A stretch of 64,000 nucleotides of DNA from Pseudomonas sp. RIT-562 (GTDB taxonomy: Bacteria; Pseudomonadota; Gammaproteobacteria; Pseudomonadales; Pseudomonadaceae), in the NCBI RefSeq assembly GCF_026241895.1, contig NZ_JAPJIV010000024.1, forward strand, positions 1 through 64,000. The letters run 5' to 3'. A model generated the notes under the pieces. That model did not search any database. It had not been told where the DNA came from and saw only the letters and a program-made list of their open reading frames with translations. Of this stretch, positions 1 through 9,878 are shown one piece after another. A program made the position numbers and the translations under genes. Numbering within the stretch: the stretch's first letter is position 1; each line of letters begins with the position of its first letter.

Positions 1-84
1 GCGGCCAAGGGCCGGGTTGAACACGGCTTGGGCGGGGCCTTCGCCGGTGATGAGCTGGCCGTTGATCAGGAGTTTGGTTTGCAT
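1..84 (-). CDS. Aldehyde dehydrogenase, N-terminus only (partial)
   Basis: Only the first 28 codons are present; the gene runs off the left edge. The peptide starts MQTKLLINGQLITGEG and continues to FNPALGR, which matches the N-terminal strand of NAD-dependent betaine/gamma-aminobutyraldehyde-type dehydrogenases. The ATG at 84 has a good ribosome site (GAGGA, 8-9 bases upstream). It lies downstream of, and on the same strand as, an APC permease, so import followed by oxidation of an amine-derived aldehyde is plausible. With so little sequence the substrate cannot be told; family assignment is fairly safe, the specific enzyme is not. Confidence 0.6.
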   Translation of the reverse strand, partial: MQTKLLINGQLITGEGPAQAVFNPALGR

Positions 85-151
85 CGTTTTGTCCTCTTCG
101 AACCTGTTGTTTTGCTGTCGAGCTCGATTCCATGTGGGAGCCACGATTCCT

Positions 152-219
152 TGTGGGAGCAAGGCTTGCCCGCGATGGCGTCTTCATGATCGCCATCGCG
201 GGCAAGCCTTGCTCCCACA
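152..219. repeat. REP-type inverted repeat (GTGGGAGCAAGGC family)
   Basis: Two arms of about 29 bases, starting TGTGGGAGCAAGGCTTGC and returning as GCAAGCCTTGCTCCCACA, flank a 10-base loop. It lies between the permease and the aldehyde dehydrogenase gene. The same family recurs at 7513-7580. Extragenic palindromes of this type are common in Pseudomonas and can stabilise upstream mRNA or attenuate transcription. Confidence 0.85.
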
Positions 220-251
220 GTAAATCGGGCTCCAACAGTGGCTAATGGGTA

Positions 252-1790
252 TTAAATCGAAGGTCTGTTGACTGCCGCACCGGACACATCAGCCGCCTTG
301 GCCACCGGCCGGGAAAACTTCCAGGCATCACCCGCAGGCGCAGTGCCTTTGTCGTACGGCTTGCCGAGCAGCATGTAGACCAGGCCGGCTCCCATCACCA
401 CCAGGGTGGTCAGGATCATCGAGTAGTTGATGTACCACGGCGCATCCGGCGAGCGTGGCCAGACCATGTTGATGATCGCGCACACGCCATAGATCAGCGC
501 GGCCAGGTTCACCCACAGGCCCCAGGCACCCAGGGTGAACTGGCCGTTTGGACGCCAGCCCTTGGCACGGGCGATCAAGGCTGCAACGACGATCAGCTGG
601 AACGCGACATAAATACCGATGGCCGCAAAGCCGACGATGGTCGCCACCGCATCGGCCATGAACATGCCAAGGCAAACGATGGCAGCTGGCACCAGGCCGC
701 TGATCAGCAGGGCGAATGACGGCACGTGGTTACCCGACAGACGCTTGAGCAGCGAGCTGCCGATGATCATCTCGTCACGGGCATAGGCAAACAACAGACG
801 GCTCGCCGCCGCTTGCAGACTCAGTACGCAGGAGATGAAGGACACCATTACCACCGCCATCACCAGGCGCGAACCCACCGGGCCGAACGCATTGGCGAGA
901 ATGGTCGCGACCGGGTCGGTGTCTTCACCGGCAAGGACCTTGGCCATGTCCGGCACCGACAGAATCAGCGCCAGGCAGGCGAACATCGCCGCGGCACCGC
1001 CGATGTAGATGGTCATGCGCATGGCTTTGGGAATGCGCTTGCCCGGGTTCGGGGTTTCTTCGGCAACATCGCCGCACGCTTCGAAGCCGTAGTACTGGAA
1101 CAGGCCCGCCAGCGACGCCGCAAGAAATGCCGGCAGGTAGGAGCCGTTGACTTCCAGGTTGAACGTGTCGAACAGCACGCTGAACGGCTGATGACGCTCG
1201 AAGATCAGCAGGTAGCCGCCCACCAGGATGGCGCCGACCAGCTCACAGAGGAAGCCGAACATCGCCACGCGCGCCAGCAATTTGGTACCGACCAGGTTCA
1301 GCGCAGTCGATAGTGCAATGATCGTCAGGGCGATGTAGATATTGGCCTCGGGGCCTGGATTGAAACCCAGCATGATCGCCAGGTAAGGCCCTGCACCGAC
1401 GGCGACGCCCGCGATGGTTGCACACAATGCCCAGGCGTAGACCCAGCCAACCATCCACGCCCAGCGCTTGCCCACCAGACGGCGCGCCCATGGATAAACC
1501 CCGCCGGAGATCGGGAACTGCGAGACGATTTCACCGAAGATCAGGCACACCAGTAATTGCCCGGCGCCGATCAGCAAGTACGACCAGAACATCGGCGGGC
1601 CGCCGGCGGCCAGGCACAGGCCGAACAGCGTGTAGACGCCGACCACCGGTGACAGGTAGGTGAAGCCCAGGGAAAAGTTCTCCCACAGGCTCATGCTCCG
1701 ATTGAAGTCGGAGCTGTAGCCGAGGGCGCGCAGTTGTTCCGCGTCCTGGTCGGCGCTGCTGTTTGCACGCGTGTTGGATGAGCCACTCAT
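252..1790 (-). CDS. APC-family amino acid/polyamine permease
   Basis: A 512-residue integral membrane transporter with about 12 hydrophobic segments. After a soluble tail of about 40 residues comes the pattern FSLGFTYLSPVVGVYTLFG and then FPISGGVYPWAR, typical of the amino acid/choline (ACT) branch of the APC superfamily, which includes GABA, choline and amino-acid permeases. Length is normal for that branch. The ATG at 1790 follows a good AGGA site. The aldehyde dehydrogenase gene lies 167 bases downstream on the same strand across a REP element, suggesting uptake and catabolism of a polyamine, GABA or related amine. Substrate is inferred only from this context. Confidence 0.88.
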   Translation of the reverse strand: MSGSSNTRANSSADQDAEQLRALGYSSDFNRSMSLWENFSLGFTYLSPVVGVYTLFGLCLAAGGPPMFWSYLLIGAGQLLVCLIFGEIVSQFPISGGVYPWARRLVGKRWAWMVGWVYAWALCATIAGVAVGAGPYLAIMLGFNPGPEANIYIALTIIALSTALNLVGTKLLARVAMFGFLCELVGAILVGGYLLIFERHQPFSVLFDTFNLEVNGSYLPAFLAASLAGLFQYYGFEACGDVAEETPNPGKRIPKAMRMTIYIGGAAAMFACLALILSVPDMAKVLAGEDTDPVATILANAFGPVGSRLVMAVVMVSFISCVLSLQAAASRLLFAYARDEMIIGSSLLKRLSGNHVPSFALLISGLVPAAIVCLGMFMADAVATIVGFAAIGIYVAFQLIVVAALIARAKGWRPNGQFTLGAWGLWVNLAALIYGVCAIINMVWPRSPDAPWYINYSMILTTLVVMGAGLVYMLLGKPYDKGTAPAGDAWKFSRPVAKAADVSGAAVNRPSI

Positions 1791-1898
1791 TTTATTTCCT
1801 CATTATCAATGGCAGTTGATTAGATCCAGCGGGTTGTCCCGCCGATGCCCATTTCGGGCTTGTTGTTGTATTGCGCAGTCAATGCACGTTTCCATGTC

Positions 1899-2014
1899 GC
1901 AGCTGGCGAAGCCTGCGTCCGCCTGCGGAGCAGGCGCTATTGCGGACGATTGAGTTTCTGCCTAGGAAACCTGGGGCCGCTTCGCGACCCAACGCAGCCT
2001 TCGGCAGCTGCTAC
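1899..2014. repeat. Solo copy of the 120-bp composite palindromic repeat
   Basis: A 116-base element that begins GCAGCTGGCGAAGCCTGCGT and ends CAGCCTTCGGCAGCTGCTAC. It carries the same internal CGCCTGCGGAGCAGGCG stem and GGCCGCTTCGCGACCC stem as the tandem array at 8624-9760, in the same orientation. It sits just past the 3' end of the heme demethylase gene, whose stop is at 2026, and upstream of the permease gene. Confidence 0.85.
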
Positions 2015-2025
2015 AGGTGGTGTCC

Positions 2026-3066
2026 TCAGGCGTGTTTTTTCGAATCGCTATCGCGTCCATCGTCGTACTGCGACAGCCACTCCACCGCGGCATCGCGGTA
2101 GCGGCTGAAACCCTTGTAATCGACCAATTGCTGATTCAAGTCACGCAGCACCCGGTGCATGCGTCGCGCCCATGCAGGGTTGGTGGCGATGTCTTCGAGG
2201 CTGAGCAGGTACGTGCGAATCGGGAACACGATCGCGTTACTGCGGGGCAGGCGGTGCAGCGGCTGCAGCTCGATGCGCAGGTACACCAGCTTGCCGGCGT
2301 TTTGCGCGGTCACGATGGTACGGTCCGGCGCCCATTCCGGCAGGCTCTCGGCGGACACTTCGAGGCGCGGGTTGACCGTCAGTGACCAGTTCAGGCGGCG
2401 CACCGGGTGCCCGGTGCGCAAGCGCAGCAGGAACTTCAAGGCGCGGTCGAGCATGCCGATTTCCTTGACCAGCGGCACCGGGCCGTGGAACTCCTCCCAG
2501 CTCATGCCGAGGTTGAAACGCAGGGAGTAATCGGCGCGCTGCGTAGCAATGCCGGCTCCCCAATACAGCGTACCGTCGCGTTCCTCCTGCAACACCCAGT
2601 CGCCCTGGGCCTGGCGAGTCACGTATTCCATCGGCTCGTAGGGCAGGGTGGCCGGATCGCCGAAGGTGAAGTGGTCATCGATGTCCAGCAAACGGTTGGT
2701 CCAGTGCCACTGGCGGCCTTCGCGCTGCAGGCTGAAGTACTGCGGATAATCGCGGGCGTAGGACTCCATGATCAGCTCCAGCAAGTCCCACTGCGCCTCC
2801 ATCATGTGCGGGGCCGAGACGTAGTGCATGCCCGGATCTTTTTCCAGGGTGATCGCGCGGTCCTTGCACTCGCTGATGTAGTGTTCGTCGATGTCGAAAG
2901 CGGCACGAAACGCTCCATCGCCTACCGGCACATGAGGCTCGAGATTCATCGAGTACATGTAGTCGTCGTCAGGGAACGGGAAGGGCGCGCGGGCGATGGT
3001 TTCCGGGCTGTTGGCGAAGGTGTAGTCGTCGCGGTAGGTTTCGTCGGGATTAAATTTGATATTCAT
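2026..3066 (-). CDS. Heme-dependent oxidative N-demethylase catalytic subunit (DUF3445)
   Basis: A 346-residue protein of the DUF3445/HODM alpha family, the heme oxygenase component of dimethylamine monooxygenase, which converts dimethylamine plus O2 to methylamine and formaldehyde. Recognised from its N-terminal block (FPFPDDDYMYSMNLEP), the central QREGRQWHWTNRLL segment, GTLYWGAGI, and the C-terminal LPRSNAIVFPIRTYLLSLEDI. Length fits the family. It starts 18 bases after the coupled reductase gene with a GGAG ribosome site, so it is the last gene of the operon. Electrons should come from the adjacent flavin/[2Fe-2S] reductase. Subunit naming (DmmA-D) varies between papers, so no symbol is given. 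Confidence 0.85.
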   Translation of the reverse strand: MNIKFNPDETYRDDYTFANSPETIARAPFPFPDDDYMYSMNLEPHVPVGDGAFRAAFDIDEHYISECKDRAITLEKDPGMHYVSAPHMMEAQWDLLELIMESYARDYPQYFSLQREGRQWHWTNRLLDIDDHFTFGDPATLPYEPMEYVTRQAQGDWVLQEERDGTLYWGAGIATQRADYSLRFNLGMSWEEFHGPVPLVKEIGMLDRALKFLLRLRTGHPVRRLNWSLTVNPRLEVSAESLPEWAPDRTIVTAQNAGKLVYLRIELQPLHRLPRSNAIVFPIRTYLLSLEDIATNPAWARRMHRVLRDLNQQLVDYKGFSRYRDAAVEWLSQYDDGRDSDSKKHA

Positions 3067-3084
3067 TGTTATTGTCTCCGTCGA

Positions 3085-4053
3085 TCAGAGGTCGATGACC
3101 AGGCGATTGCATTTGGCGCGGGATACGCAGGGCATGATTTTCTTGCGGCTGGTCTTGTCCTCGTCCGACAGCCAGTCATCGCTGTGCAGCAGCTCGCCAT
3201 CGAGCTCCAGGACTTCGGTCTCGCAGTGGCCACAGGCGCCGCCGCGGCACAGGTAGGGCATGCTGTAGCCGGCGGCTTCGACGGCTTCGAGCATGGTCTG
3301 GTCCGGCGAAACTTCGATGGTTGCGCCGCTGCGCCCCAGCGTGAAGCTGAAGGCTTCGCCGCCGCTGCTCTGTTCGAGGAATCGCTCGAAGTGCACATGG
3401 CTGTCGGTCCAGCCCAACTCCCTGGCGCAAGTCAGAGTGGCGTCGATCATGCTGTCGGGGCCGCACACGTAAACGTGGCTGCCCAGCGGGCGGTTGGCCA
3501 GGACCCGGCTGATATCCAGGCGCGAATCGATACCCTTGCGGTACAGGTGCACCTGATTGCCATAGGTGGTCTGCAACTCGGTGCCAAGTTGCGCGTGCGC
3601 TTCACCGCGTACGGCGTAATGCAGTTCGAATGGCACCTTGCTCAGGCGCAGTTCCTCCAGTTGCGAGATCACCGGCGTGATGCCGACGCCGCCCGCAATG
3701 AAGATGTGCAGGCGCGCCTGCTTGATCAGCGGGAACAGATTGACCGGTGGGGTCACCTCGATCACATCCCCTTCGTGGACGTCGTCGTGCAATGAAACTG
3801 ACCCGCCGCGACCGCTGTCCACCCGGCGTACGGCAATCTGATAACTGCTGGTGTCGTACGGCGAGCTGAGCAGGGAGTAAGGGTTGCGCAGGGTGTTTTG
3901 CGCATTGGCAATCAGCACCACCACATGGCTGCCGCCTGAGAATGCCGGCAGGTGCGCGCCGGTCGGCGACACCAGGGTAAAGCGCTTGATTTCCGGGGTT
4001 ACCGCTTCAATGCGGGCCACGCGCAGATTCAACGTGCCGTTGTTCTGGCTCAT
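3085..4053 (-). CDS. PDR/VanB-type reductase, monooxygenase electron-transfer subunit
   Basis: A 322-residue phthalate dioxygenase reductase-like protein. It has an N-terminal flavin-binding barrel (RNPYSLLSSPYD, near residues 60-75), an NAD(P)-binding middle (IFIAGGVGITPVISQLEEL) and a C-terminal plant-type [2Fe-2S] domain with cysteines in CRGGACGHCETEVL plus a late cysteine (IMPCVSRAKC). It should pass electrons from NAD(P)H to the heme subunit. The start at 4053 is chosen because its ATG overlaps the TGA of the preceding gene (ATGA); a longer frame upstream reads through that gene in a different frame and is not protein-like. Confidence 0.88.
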   Translation of the reverse strand: MSQNNGTLNLRVARIEAVTPEIKRFTLVSPTGAHLPAFSGGSHVVVLIANAQNTLRNPYSLLSSPYDTSSYQIAVRRVDSGRGGSVSLHDDVHEGDVIEVTPPVNLFPLIKQARLHIFIAGGVGITPVISQLEELRLSKVPFELHYAVRGEAHAQLGTELQTTYGNQVHLYRKGIDSRLDISRVLANRPLGSHVYVCGPDSMIDATLTCARELGWTDSHVHFERFLEQSSGGEAFSFTLGRSGATIEVSPDQTMLEAVEAAGYSMPYLCRGGACGHCETEVLELDGELLHSDDWLSDEDKTSRKKIMPCVSRAKCNRLVIDL

Positions 4054-4652
4054 GTGTCGAGCTCCTCGGCTTCGGGCAATTCGCCCGGTACTTCGGCATC
4101 GGCCTTGACTGCCTGGAAGGCTGCAAGACGACGGGAATAGTGATCGCGCACCACCAAGGTCACGCCGCAACCGGGGCAGTCGTAGACGCGTTGGGTGACG
4201 TTCTCGGTGTAGGTGTCGCAATGCACGCACCAGACCCTGCGCACCAGGGTGCCGGAGTGCTCACGCAGCACTTCGTCGCGGTTCAGGTCGAAATGGGTGG
4301 CCACTTGCATGGCGCTGCCCAGAAAGCTTTCCGAGCCGGCGAGGTACAGGCGGGTGCCCATGCGCGCTTCGCCGAGCAGCGCCCGGAGGGCTTCGATCAG
4401 TGCCTGGTTGGACGGGTGCACGTGCAGAGGGTGCTGCGGATACTGCTGCAGCTCGCCGAGGAAATCCTGGCCGGAGAAGGACTCCTGGGAGTACAGCAGG
4501 GTGATGGGGCTGGTCGATCCGACCATTTCGCCCAGCAGGCGCAACATGGCGCGCCCGCCACTGCCCTGGCCGGCAATGATGTGGTGCAGACCGCCTGGCA
4601 GCGGTTCCAGCCGGTCATAGACCGGTCGGCTTTTGATCCCGGTGATCAACAT
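4050..4652 (-). CDS. dmmA: Dimethylamine monooxygenase subunit, DmmA family
   Basis: A 200-residue protein, first gene of the operon behind the sigma-54 promoter. The N-terminal two thirds resemble a nucleotide-binding fold without a clear motif. The C-terminus carries a zinc-ribbon-like pair, CVHCDTYTENVTQ and YDCPGCGVTLVVRDHYS (two CxxC pairs), as in the DmmA-like family found with heme N-demethylases. Its exact role (coupling protein or FMN/iron-sulfur carrier) cannot be read from sequence. It overlaps the reductase gene by four bases, so the two are translationally coupled. Confidence 0.78.
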   Translation of the reverse strand: MLITGIKSRPVYDRLEPLPGGLHHIIAGQGSGGRAMLRLLGEMVGSTSPITLLYSQESFSGQDFLGELQQYPQHPLHVHPSNQALIEALRALLGEARMGTRLYLAGSESFLGSAMQVATHFDLNRDEVLREHSGTLVRRVWCVHCDTYTENVTQRVYDCPGCGVTLVVRDHYSRRLAAFQAVKADAEVPGELPEAEELDT

Positions 4653-4737
4653 TTTTATTATTCCTCCTGGCTACCGGCGCGGCGGATAAAAGCCGGCCTT
4701 GTGCAAAGCCCAACGATGGTGGGTTGCAGATAGCAGG

Positions 4738-4753
4738 AGCACAGGTCGTGCCA
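4738..4753 (-). promoter_or_regulatory. Sigma-54 (-24/-12) promoter of the demethylase operon
   Basis: On the minus strand the sequence is TGGCACGACCTGTGCT. It matches the consensus TGGCACG-N4-TTGCW, with the GG and GC doublets exactly 12 bases apart and one mismatch in the -12 element. Transcription would start near 4727, about 75 bases before the dmmA start at 4652. Upstream (4755-4800) is an AT-rich stretch that could bend or bind IHF. The neighbouring gene encodes a sigma-54 activator, which supports function. Confidence 0.85.
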
Positions 4754-4865
4754 GTTATGTATCTATTTGATTTAAAATGATTTATTAAATAGGGGTGGCC
4801 GTGGCAATGGCAAAAGTAACTGGATATGTATGCGTTTTTGCAGCGCTTTTGCGTTTCCCGCTCGA

Positions 4866-6289
<1,424 letters not shown>

Positions 6290-6293
<4 letters not shown>

Positions 6294-7417
6294 GGGTGCA
6301 ACTCTTGGGTGCGTACGCCCTGGCGCTGACGGAACACGGCGACACGCCAGGCCACGCCTTCACGAATCAGAATGCGCGAACAGTGCACATCGAAGTCCGG
6401 CGCGCGCCCGCTCAAATCAGGTAGCGGCAGGCGGTGCCAGGTGCGTTCGGGCAATGCGTTGTCCAGCAGCAGGCGGGCGATGCCGGCGCCGTTGGTGATG
6501 CCAAAAGTCTCTTCGAACACCGCGTTACGCCATTGCGGCTGCAGGTGCTCGTCAATCACCAGCACGGCGTCCGGCACCGCGTCGAACACCCGGCGCAGAG
6601 CGTCGATGCGTTGTTCGGCATCGTGCTGCATGCGCAGCTCCTGGCTGACGTCGCGAATGCTGCCCCACATGCGCAACAGGTGCCCGTTGACGATGGTGGC
6701 GCGCACATCGTTCTCGACGTAGGCGGGTGATCCATCGTGGCGGCGATCTACGGACAAGGCGCAGTCGACGCTGAATCCGGCTTCGATCAGGCGCCGCACG
6801 AATTCCTCGTTGGCCGGACTGCGTGGCCAGTAAAGCCGCACCGGTTGCTGATTAAAATCGACATCCGAGGGCATTTCGTAGACGTCGGCCATGGCGCGGT
6901 TGCACAGGCGCCAGTGCGAGTCGTTTTCGAACACCTGGCGGACGATTTCATCCGGTGAATTATTGATGTCTACCGCTTCGGCAAACTCGATGCACCAGTA
7001 GGCCACCTTGGCGCTTTGCAGCATCTGGCTCATCACTTCATTGGCGTTGTGCATTTCGCGCAGGCGATGGCCCAGCGTGCCCAGCGCTATGTTCAACAGG
7101 TGCAGGCGTGCGGGCTGGGTCTCGCGCCACTCCAGCAGACCGCTGGCAATCACGTGCAGCAGGCTGCCGTTGTGCCGGATCAACGTCAGCTCAATGCTGT
7201 GCACCTGCTCGTCTGCCGGCGGGTTGGCGAACAGTGCCCGCAAGGTACGAACCGATTCGATGCTGTAGAGGTGTTCGATCGGCTGGTTCATCGAGTCTTC
7301 AGGCGCGTAACCCAGTTGATCGCTCAAGCTGGCAGACAGGCTCACGAGCAGCCCGTCGGCACTGATGGTGCTGACGCAGGGGGGCGCTTTGTGGGCCAGC
7401 AAATGCAGAATATCCAT
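6290..7417 (-). CDS. PAS-domain sensor protein coupled to the sigma-54 activator
   Basis: A 375-residue soluble protein with an N-terminal PAS-like segment (VSTISADGLLVSLSASLSDQ, residues ~18-37), a central PAC/PAS region (PVRLYWPRSPANEEFVRRLIEAG, then a segment ending WGSIRDVS) and a third PAS (DAVPDAVLVIDEHLQPQWRN). There is no kinase, GGDEF, EAL or methyl-acceptor domain. ATG at 7417 (MDILHLLAHK) is preferred; a second ATG 17 codons upstream gives an arginine-rich, less likely N-terminus. Overlap of its stop with the activator start suggests it is a partner sensor for that activator; the signal is unknown. Confidence 0.75.
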
Positions 7418-7512
7418 GGTGAATCGGCTCGGGTTGGCTGAGGATCTCAAAAGCAGGGCACATCGCATGCCAAACGCGTTCTGGCGTAGCAGCAGGAGTA
7501 GCTATAGCTACT

Positions 7513-7580
7513 TGTGGGAGCAAGGCTTGCCCGCGATGGCGGCCTTGAGGATGTCGTCGCGAGCAAGCCTTGCTCCCACA
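7513..7580. repeat. REP-type inverted repeat (GTGGGAGCAAGGC family)
   Basis: Arms TGTGGGAGCAAGGCTTGC and GCAAGCCTTGCTCCCACA flank a short loop; same family as 152-219. It lies between the divergently transcribed PAS-sensor and Dyp peroxidase genes. The remaining 7581-7726 holds the peroxidase leader; no strong promoter was recognised. Confidence 0.85.
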
Positions 7581-7726
7581 GAATGCTGCGATATTGCAGT
7601 AAGCATGGCATTTTTGCAGCGCTGGTCCGACCAAACGGTCATGCGCATCCACTGCGGCGGATAAAAAACCCATGTGTATAGGATCAAAGACCCCGGTAAA
7701 CTGCGCAGCTTTTTCAAGGAGTCGAT

Positions 7727-8614
7727 ATGAGTCACTACCAGCCGGGCATTCTCGCCACCCCCGTTCCGTTGCAAGCTCGTCACCTGTTCTTCGCGCTGGA
7801 GTGCGTCGAAGCATTGCCGGCCGCGCTGGATAAGCTGATGCAACTGGTGGACGGTAAATCCGCTGTAGTGGGCTTTGGTGAATCCCTGGTCAAGGCGCTC
7901 CATGCCCGGATCGATGGCCTGCGGGCATTCCCGGCGATGACGGGTGTTGGCGTTGATAATCCCTCGACCCAGCATGCCCTGTGGTGCTGGTTGCATGGTA
8001 TCGACCGCGGCGAATTGCTCAATCGCAGCCAGGCTATCGAAGCGGCACTGGCTCCGGCGCTGCGTCTGGTACAGATGAATGAAACCTTCCGCCACCGCAC
8101 CGGCCACGACCTGACCGGTTACGAGGACGGCACGGAAAACCCTCATGACGAAGCGGCAGTGGCGGCAGCTTTGCTGGGTGAGGGCGCCGATGGCCTGGTG
8201 GGTGGCAGTTTTGCCGCGATCCAGCAGTGGCAGCACGACTTGAAAGGTTTTCGCGCATTGCCGTCCCATGAGACGGACAACATCATGGGCCGGCGCCTGA
8301 GTGACAACGAAGAACTGGACGATGCGCCGATCTCCGCTCACGTCAAACGCACCGCCCAGGAAAGCTTTGCCCCTGAGGCATTTGTGGTTCGTCGTTCAAT
8401 GCCCTGGATCGAGGGTGACCGTGCGGGGCTGATGTTCCTCGCATTCGGCTTTTCCCTGGATGCGTTTGAAGCCCAGCTGCGCCGCATGAGCGGCCTGGAA
8501 GATGGCATCACCGATGGCCTGTACCGCATCAGCCGGCCGATCACCGGCGGCTACTACTGGTGCCCGCCGCTCAAAGACGGCCACCTGGACCTGCGCGCGC
8601 TGCGCATTGGCTGA
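7727..8614 (+). CDS. Dyp-type (B class) heme peroxidase
   Basis: A 295-residue dye-decolorising peroxidase, cytosolic (no signal peptide). It has the family hallmark GYEDGTENP, with the catalytic distal aspartate at about residue 134, a proximal heme-ligand histidine at about 205 (ISAHVKRT) and the distal arginine at about 222 (VRRSMPW). Length is typical of bacterial B-type enzymes. The start has an AAGGAG ribosome site seven bases upstream. It appears monocistronic. B-type enzymes use H2O2 to oxidise phenolics, dyes or Mn(II), and some are encapsulin cargo; no encapsulin gene lies nearby here. Confidence 0.93.
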   Translation: MSHYQPGILATPVPLQARHLFFALECVEALPAALDKLMQLVDGKSAVVGFGESLVKALHARIDGLRAFPAMTGVGVDNPSTQHALWCWLHGIDRGELLNRSQAIEAALAPALRLVQMNETFRHRTGHDLTGYEDGTENPHDEAAVAAALLGEGADGLVGGSFAAIQQWQHDLKGFRALPSHETDNIMGRRLSDNEELDDAPISAHVKRTAQESFAPEAFVVRRSMPWIEGDRAGLMFLAFGFSLDAFEAQLRRMSGLEDGITDGLYRISRPITGGYYWCPPLKDGHLDLRALRIG

Positions 8615-8623
8615 ACCCAGACC

Positions 8624-9760
8624 CAGCAGCGGCCGAAGGCTGCGTTCGGCTGCTCAGCAGGCGCTATTCCAGGCGTTTGGGTTTTGGCCTTGGAACGCAG
8701 GGGCCGCTGCGCGACCCAACGCAGGCTTCGCCAGCTGCTACACGGGATTGTGGCGTATGGGGAATTTGTAGCAGCTGCCGAAGGCTGCGTTCGGCTGCGG
8801 AGCAGGCGCTATTCCAGGCGATTAAATATCTGCCTTGAAAACCCGGGGGCCGCTGCGCGACCCAACGCAGGCTTCGCCAGCTGCTACACGGGATTGTGGC
8901 GTATGGGGAATTTGTAGCAGCTGCCGAAGGCTGCGTTCGCCTGCGCAGCAGGCGCTATTCCAGGCGATTAAATATCTGCCTTGAAAACCCGGGGGCCGCT
9001 GCGCGACCCAACGCAGGCTGCGCCAGCTGCTACGAGGGTTGTGGCGTATGGGGACCTTGTAGCAGCTGCCGAAGGCTGCGTTCGCCTGCGCAGCAGGCGC
9101 TATTCCAGGCGATTGGGTTTTGGCCTTGAAACGCAGGGGGCCGCTGCGCGACCCAACGCAGGCTGCTCCAGCTGCTACGAGCGTTGTGGCGTATGGGGGA
9201 TTTGTAGCAGCTGCCGAAGGCTGCGTTCGCCTGCGCAGCAGGCGCTATTCCAGGCGATTGGGTTTTGGCCTTGAAACGCAGGGGGCCGCTTCGCGACCCA
9301 ACGCAGGCTTCGCCAGCTGCTACACGGGGTTGTGGTGTATGGGGAACCTGTAGCAGCTGCCGAAGGCTGCGTTCGCCTGCGGAGCAGGCGCTATTCCGAA
9401 CGATCAAATATCTGCCTTGAAAACCCGGGGGCCGCTTCGCGACCCAACGCAGGCTTCGCCAGCTGCTACGAGGGTTGTGGCGTATGGGGACCTTGTAGCA
9501 GCTGCCGAAGGCTGCGTTCGCCTGCGGAGCAGGCGCTATTCCGAACGATCAAATATCTGCCTTGAAAACCCGGGGGCCGCTGCGCGACCCAACGCAGGCT
9601 TCGCCAGCTGCTACACGGGATTGTGGCGTATGGGGAATTTGTAGCAGCTGCCGAAGGCTGCGTTCGGCTGCGGAGCAGGCGCTATTCCAGGCGATTAAAT
9701 ATTTGCCTTGGAAACCCGGGGGCCGCTGCGCGACCCAACGCAGGCTGCGCCAGCTGCTAC
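8624..9760. repeat. Tandem array of eight ~145-bp palindromic units
   Basis: The whole 1.26-kb gap between the peroxidase and GntR genes is this array. Units start near 8624, 8768, 8914, 9059, 9204, 9350, 9495 and 9641, a 145-146-base period after the first unit. Each is a ~120-base element bounded by imperfect inverted ends (GTAGCAGCTGCCGAAGGCTG and CGAAGCCTGCG-type return arm ending CAGCTGCTAC). Inside are two smaller stems (CGCCTGCGCAGCAGGCG and GGCCGCTGCGCGACCC). A ~26-base spacer (GGGATTGTGGCGTATGGGG) links units. Short open frames through it are by-products of the repetition. Possible roles include terminator-like insulation or gyrase/IHF binding; none is shown. Confidence 0.92.
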
Positions 9761-9845
9761 AAAAATCTGCGCTGGCCAGGCGAAATTCAGCAGCTAACCT
9801 TATACCCAAACGTTATTTCCCAGGCTGCCGACTGCTGGATATGAT

Positions 9846-9869
9846 CTTGTCATAACTCGTTATAACAAG
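9846..9869. promoter_or_regulatory. Palindromic operator before the GntR-led operon
   Basis: A 24-base near-perfect palindrome whose core is ATAACTCGTTAT with outer arms CTTGT and ACAAG. A candidate -10 box, TATGAT, lies directly upstream at 9840-9845, and the GntR start codon is nine bases downstream. This position fits autoregulation of the operon by its first gene, as is usual for HutC-type regulators. The assignment of protein to site is inferred. Confidence 0.65.
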
Positions 9870-9878
9870 TGAATCTCC

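Noticed and set aside
2407..3795. 462-codon open frame antisense to the demethylase and reductase genes
   Set aside because: Shadow frame spanning a gene boundary, without family similarity.
8624..9760. CRISPR-like array
   Set aside because: Repeats are ~120 bases and palindromic, spacers are near identical 26-base sequences, and there are no cas genes.
8638..9855. Series of 75-97-codon open frames within the tandem repeats, on both strands
   Set aside because: They arise because the repeat period keeps one frame open; they repeat the same peptide and have no ribosome sites.
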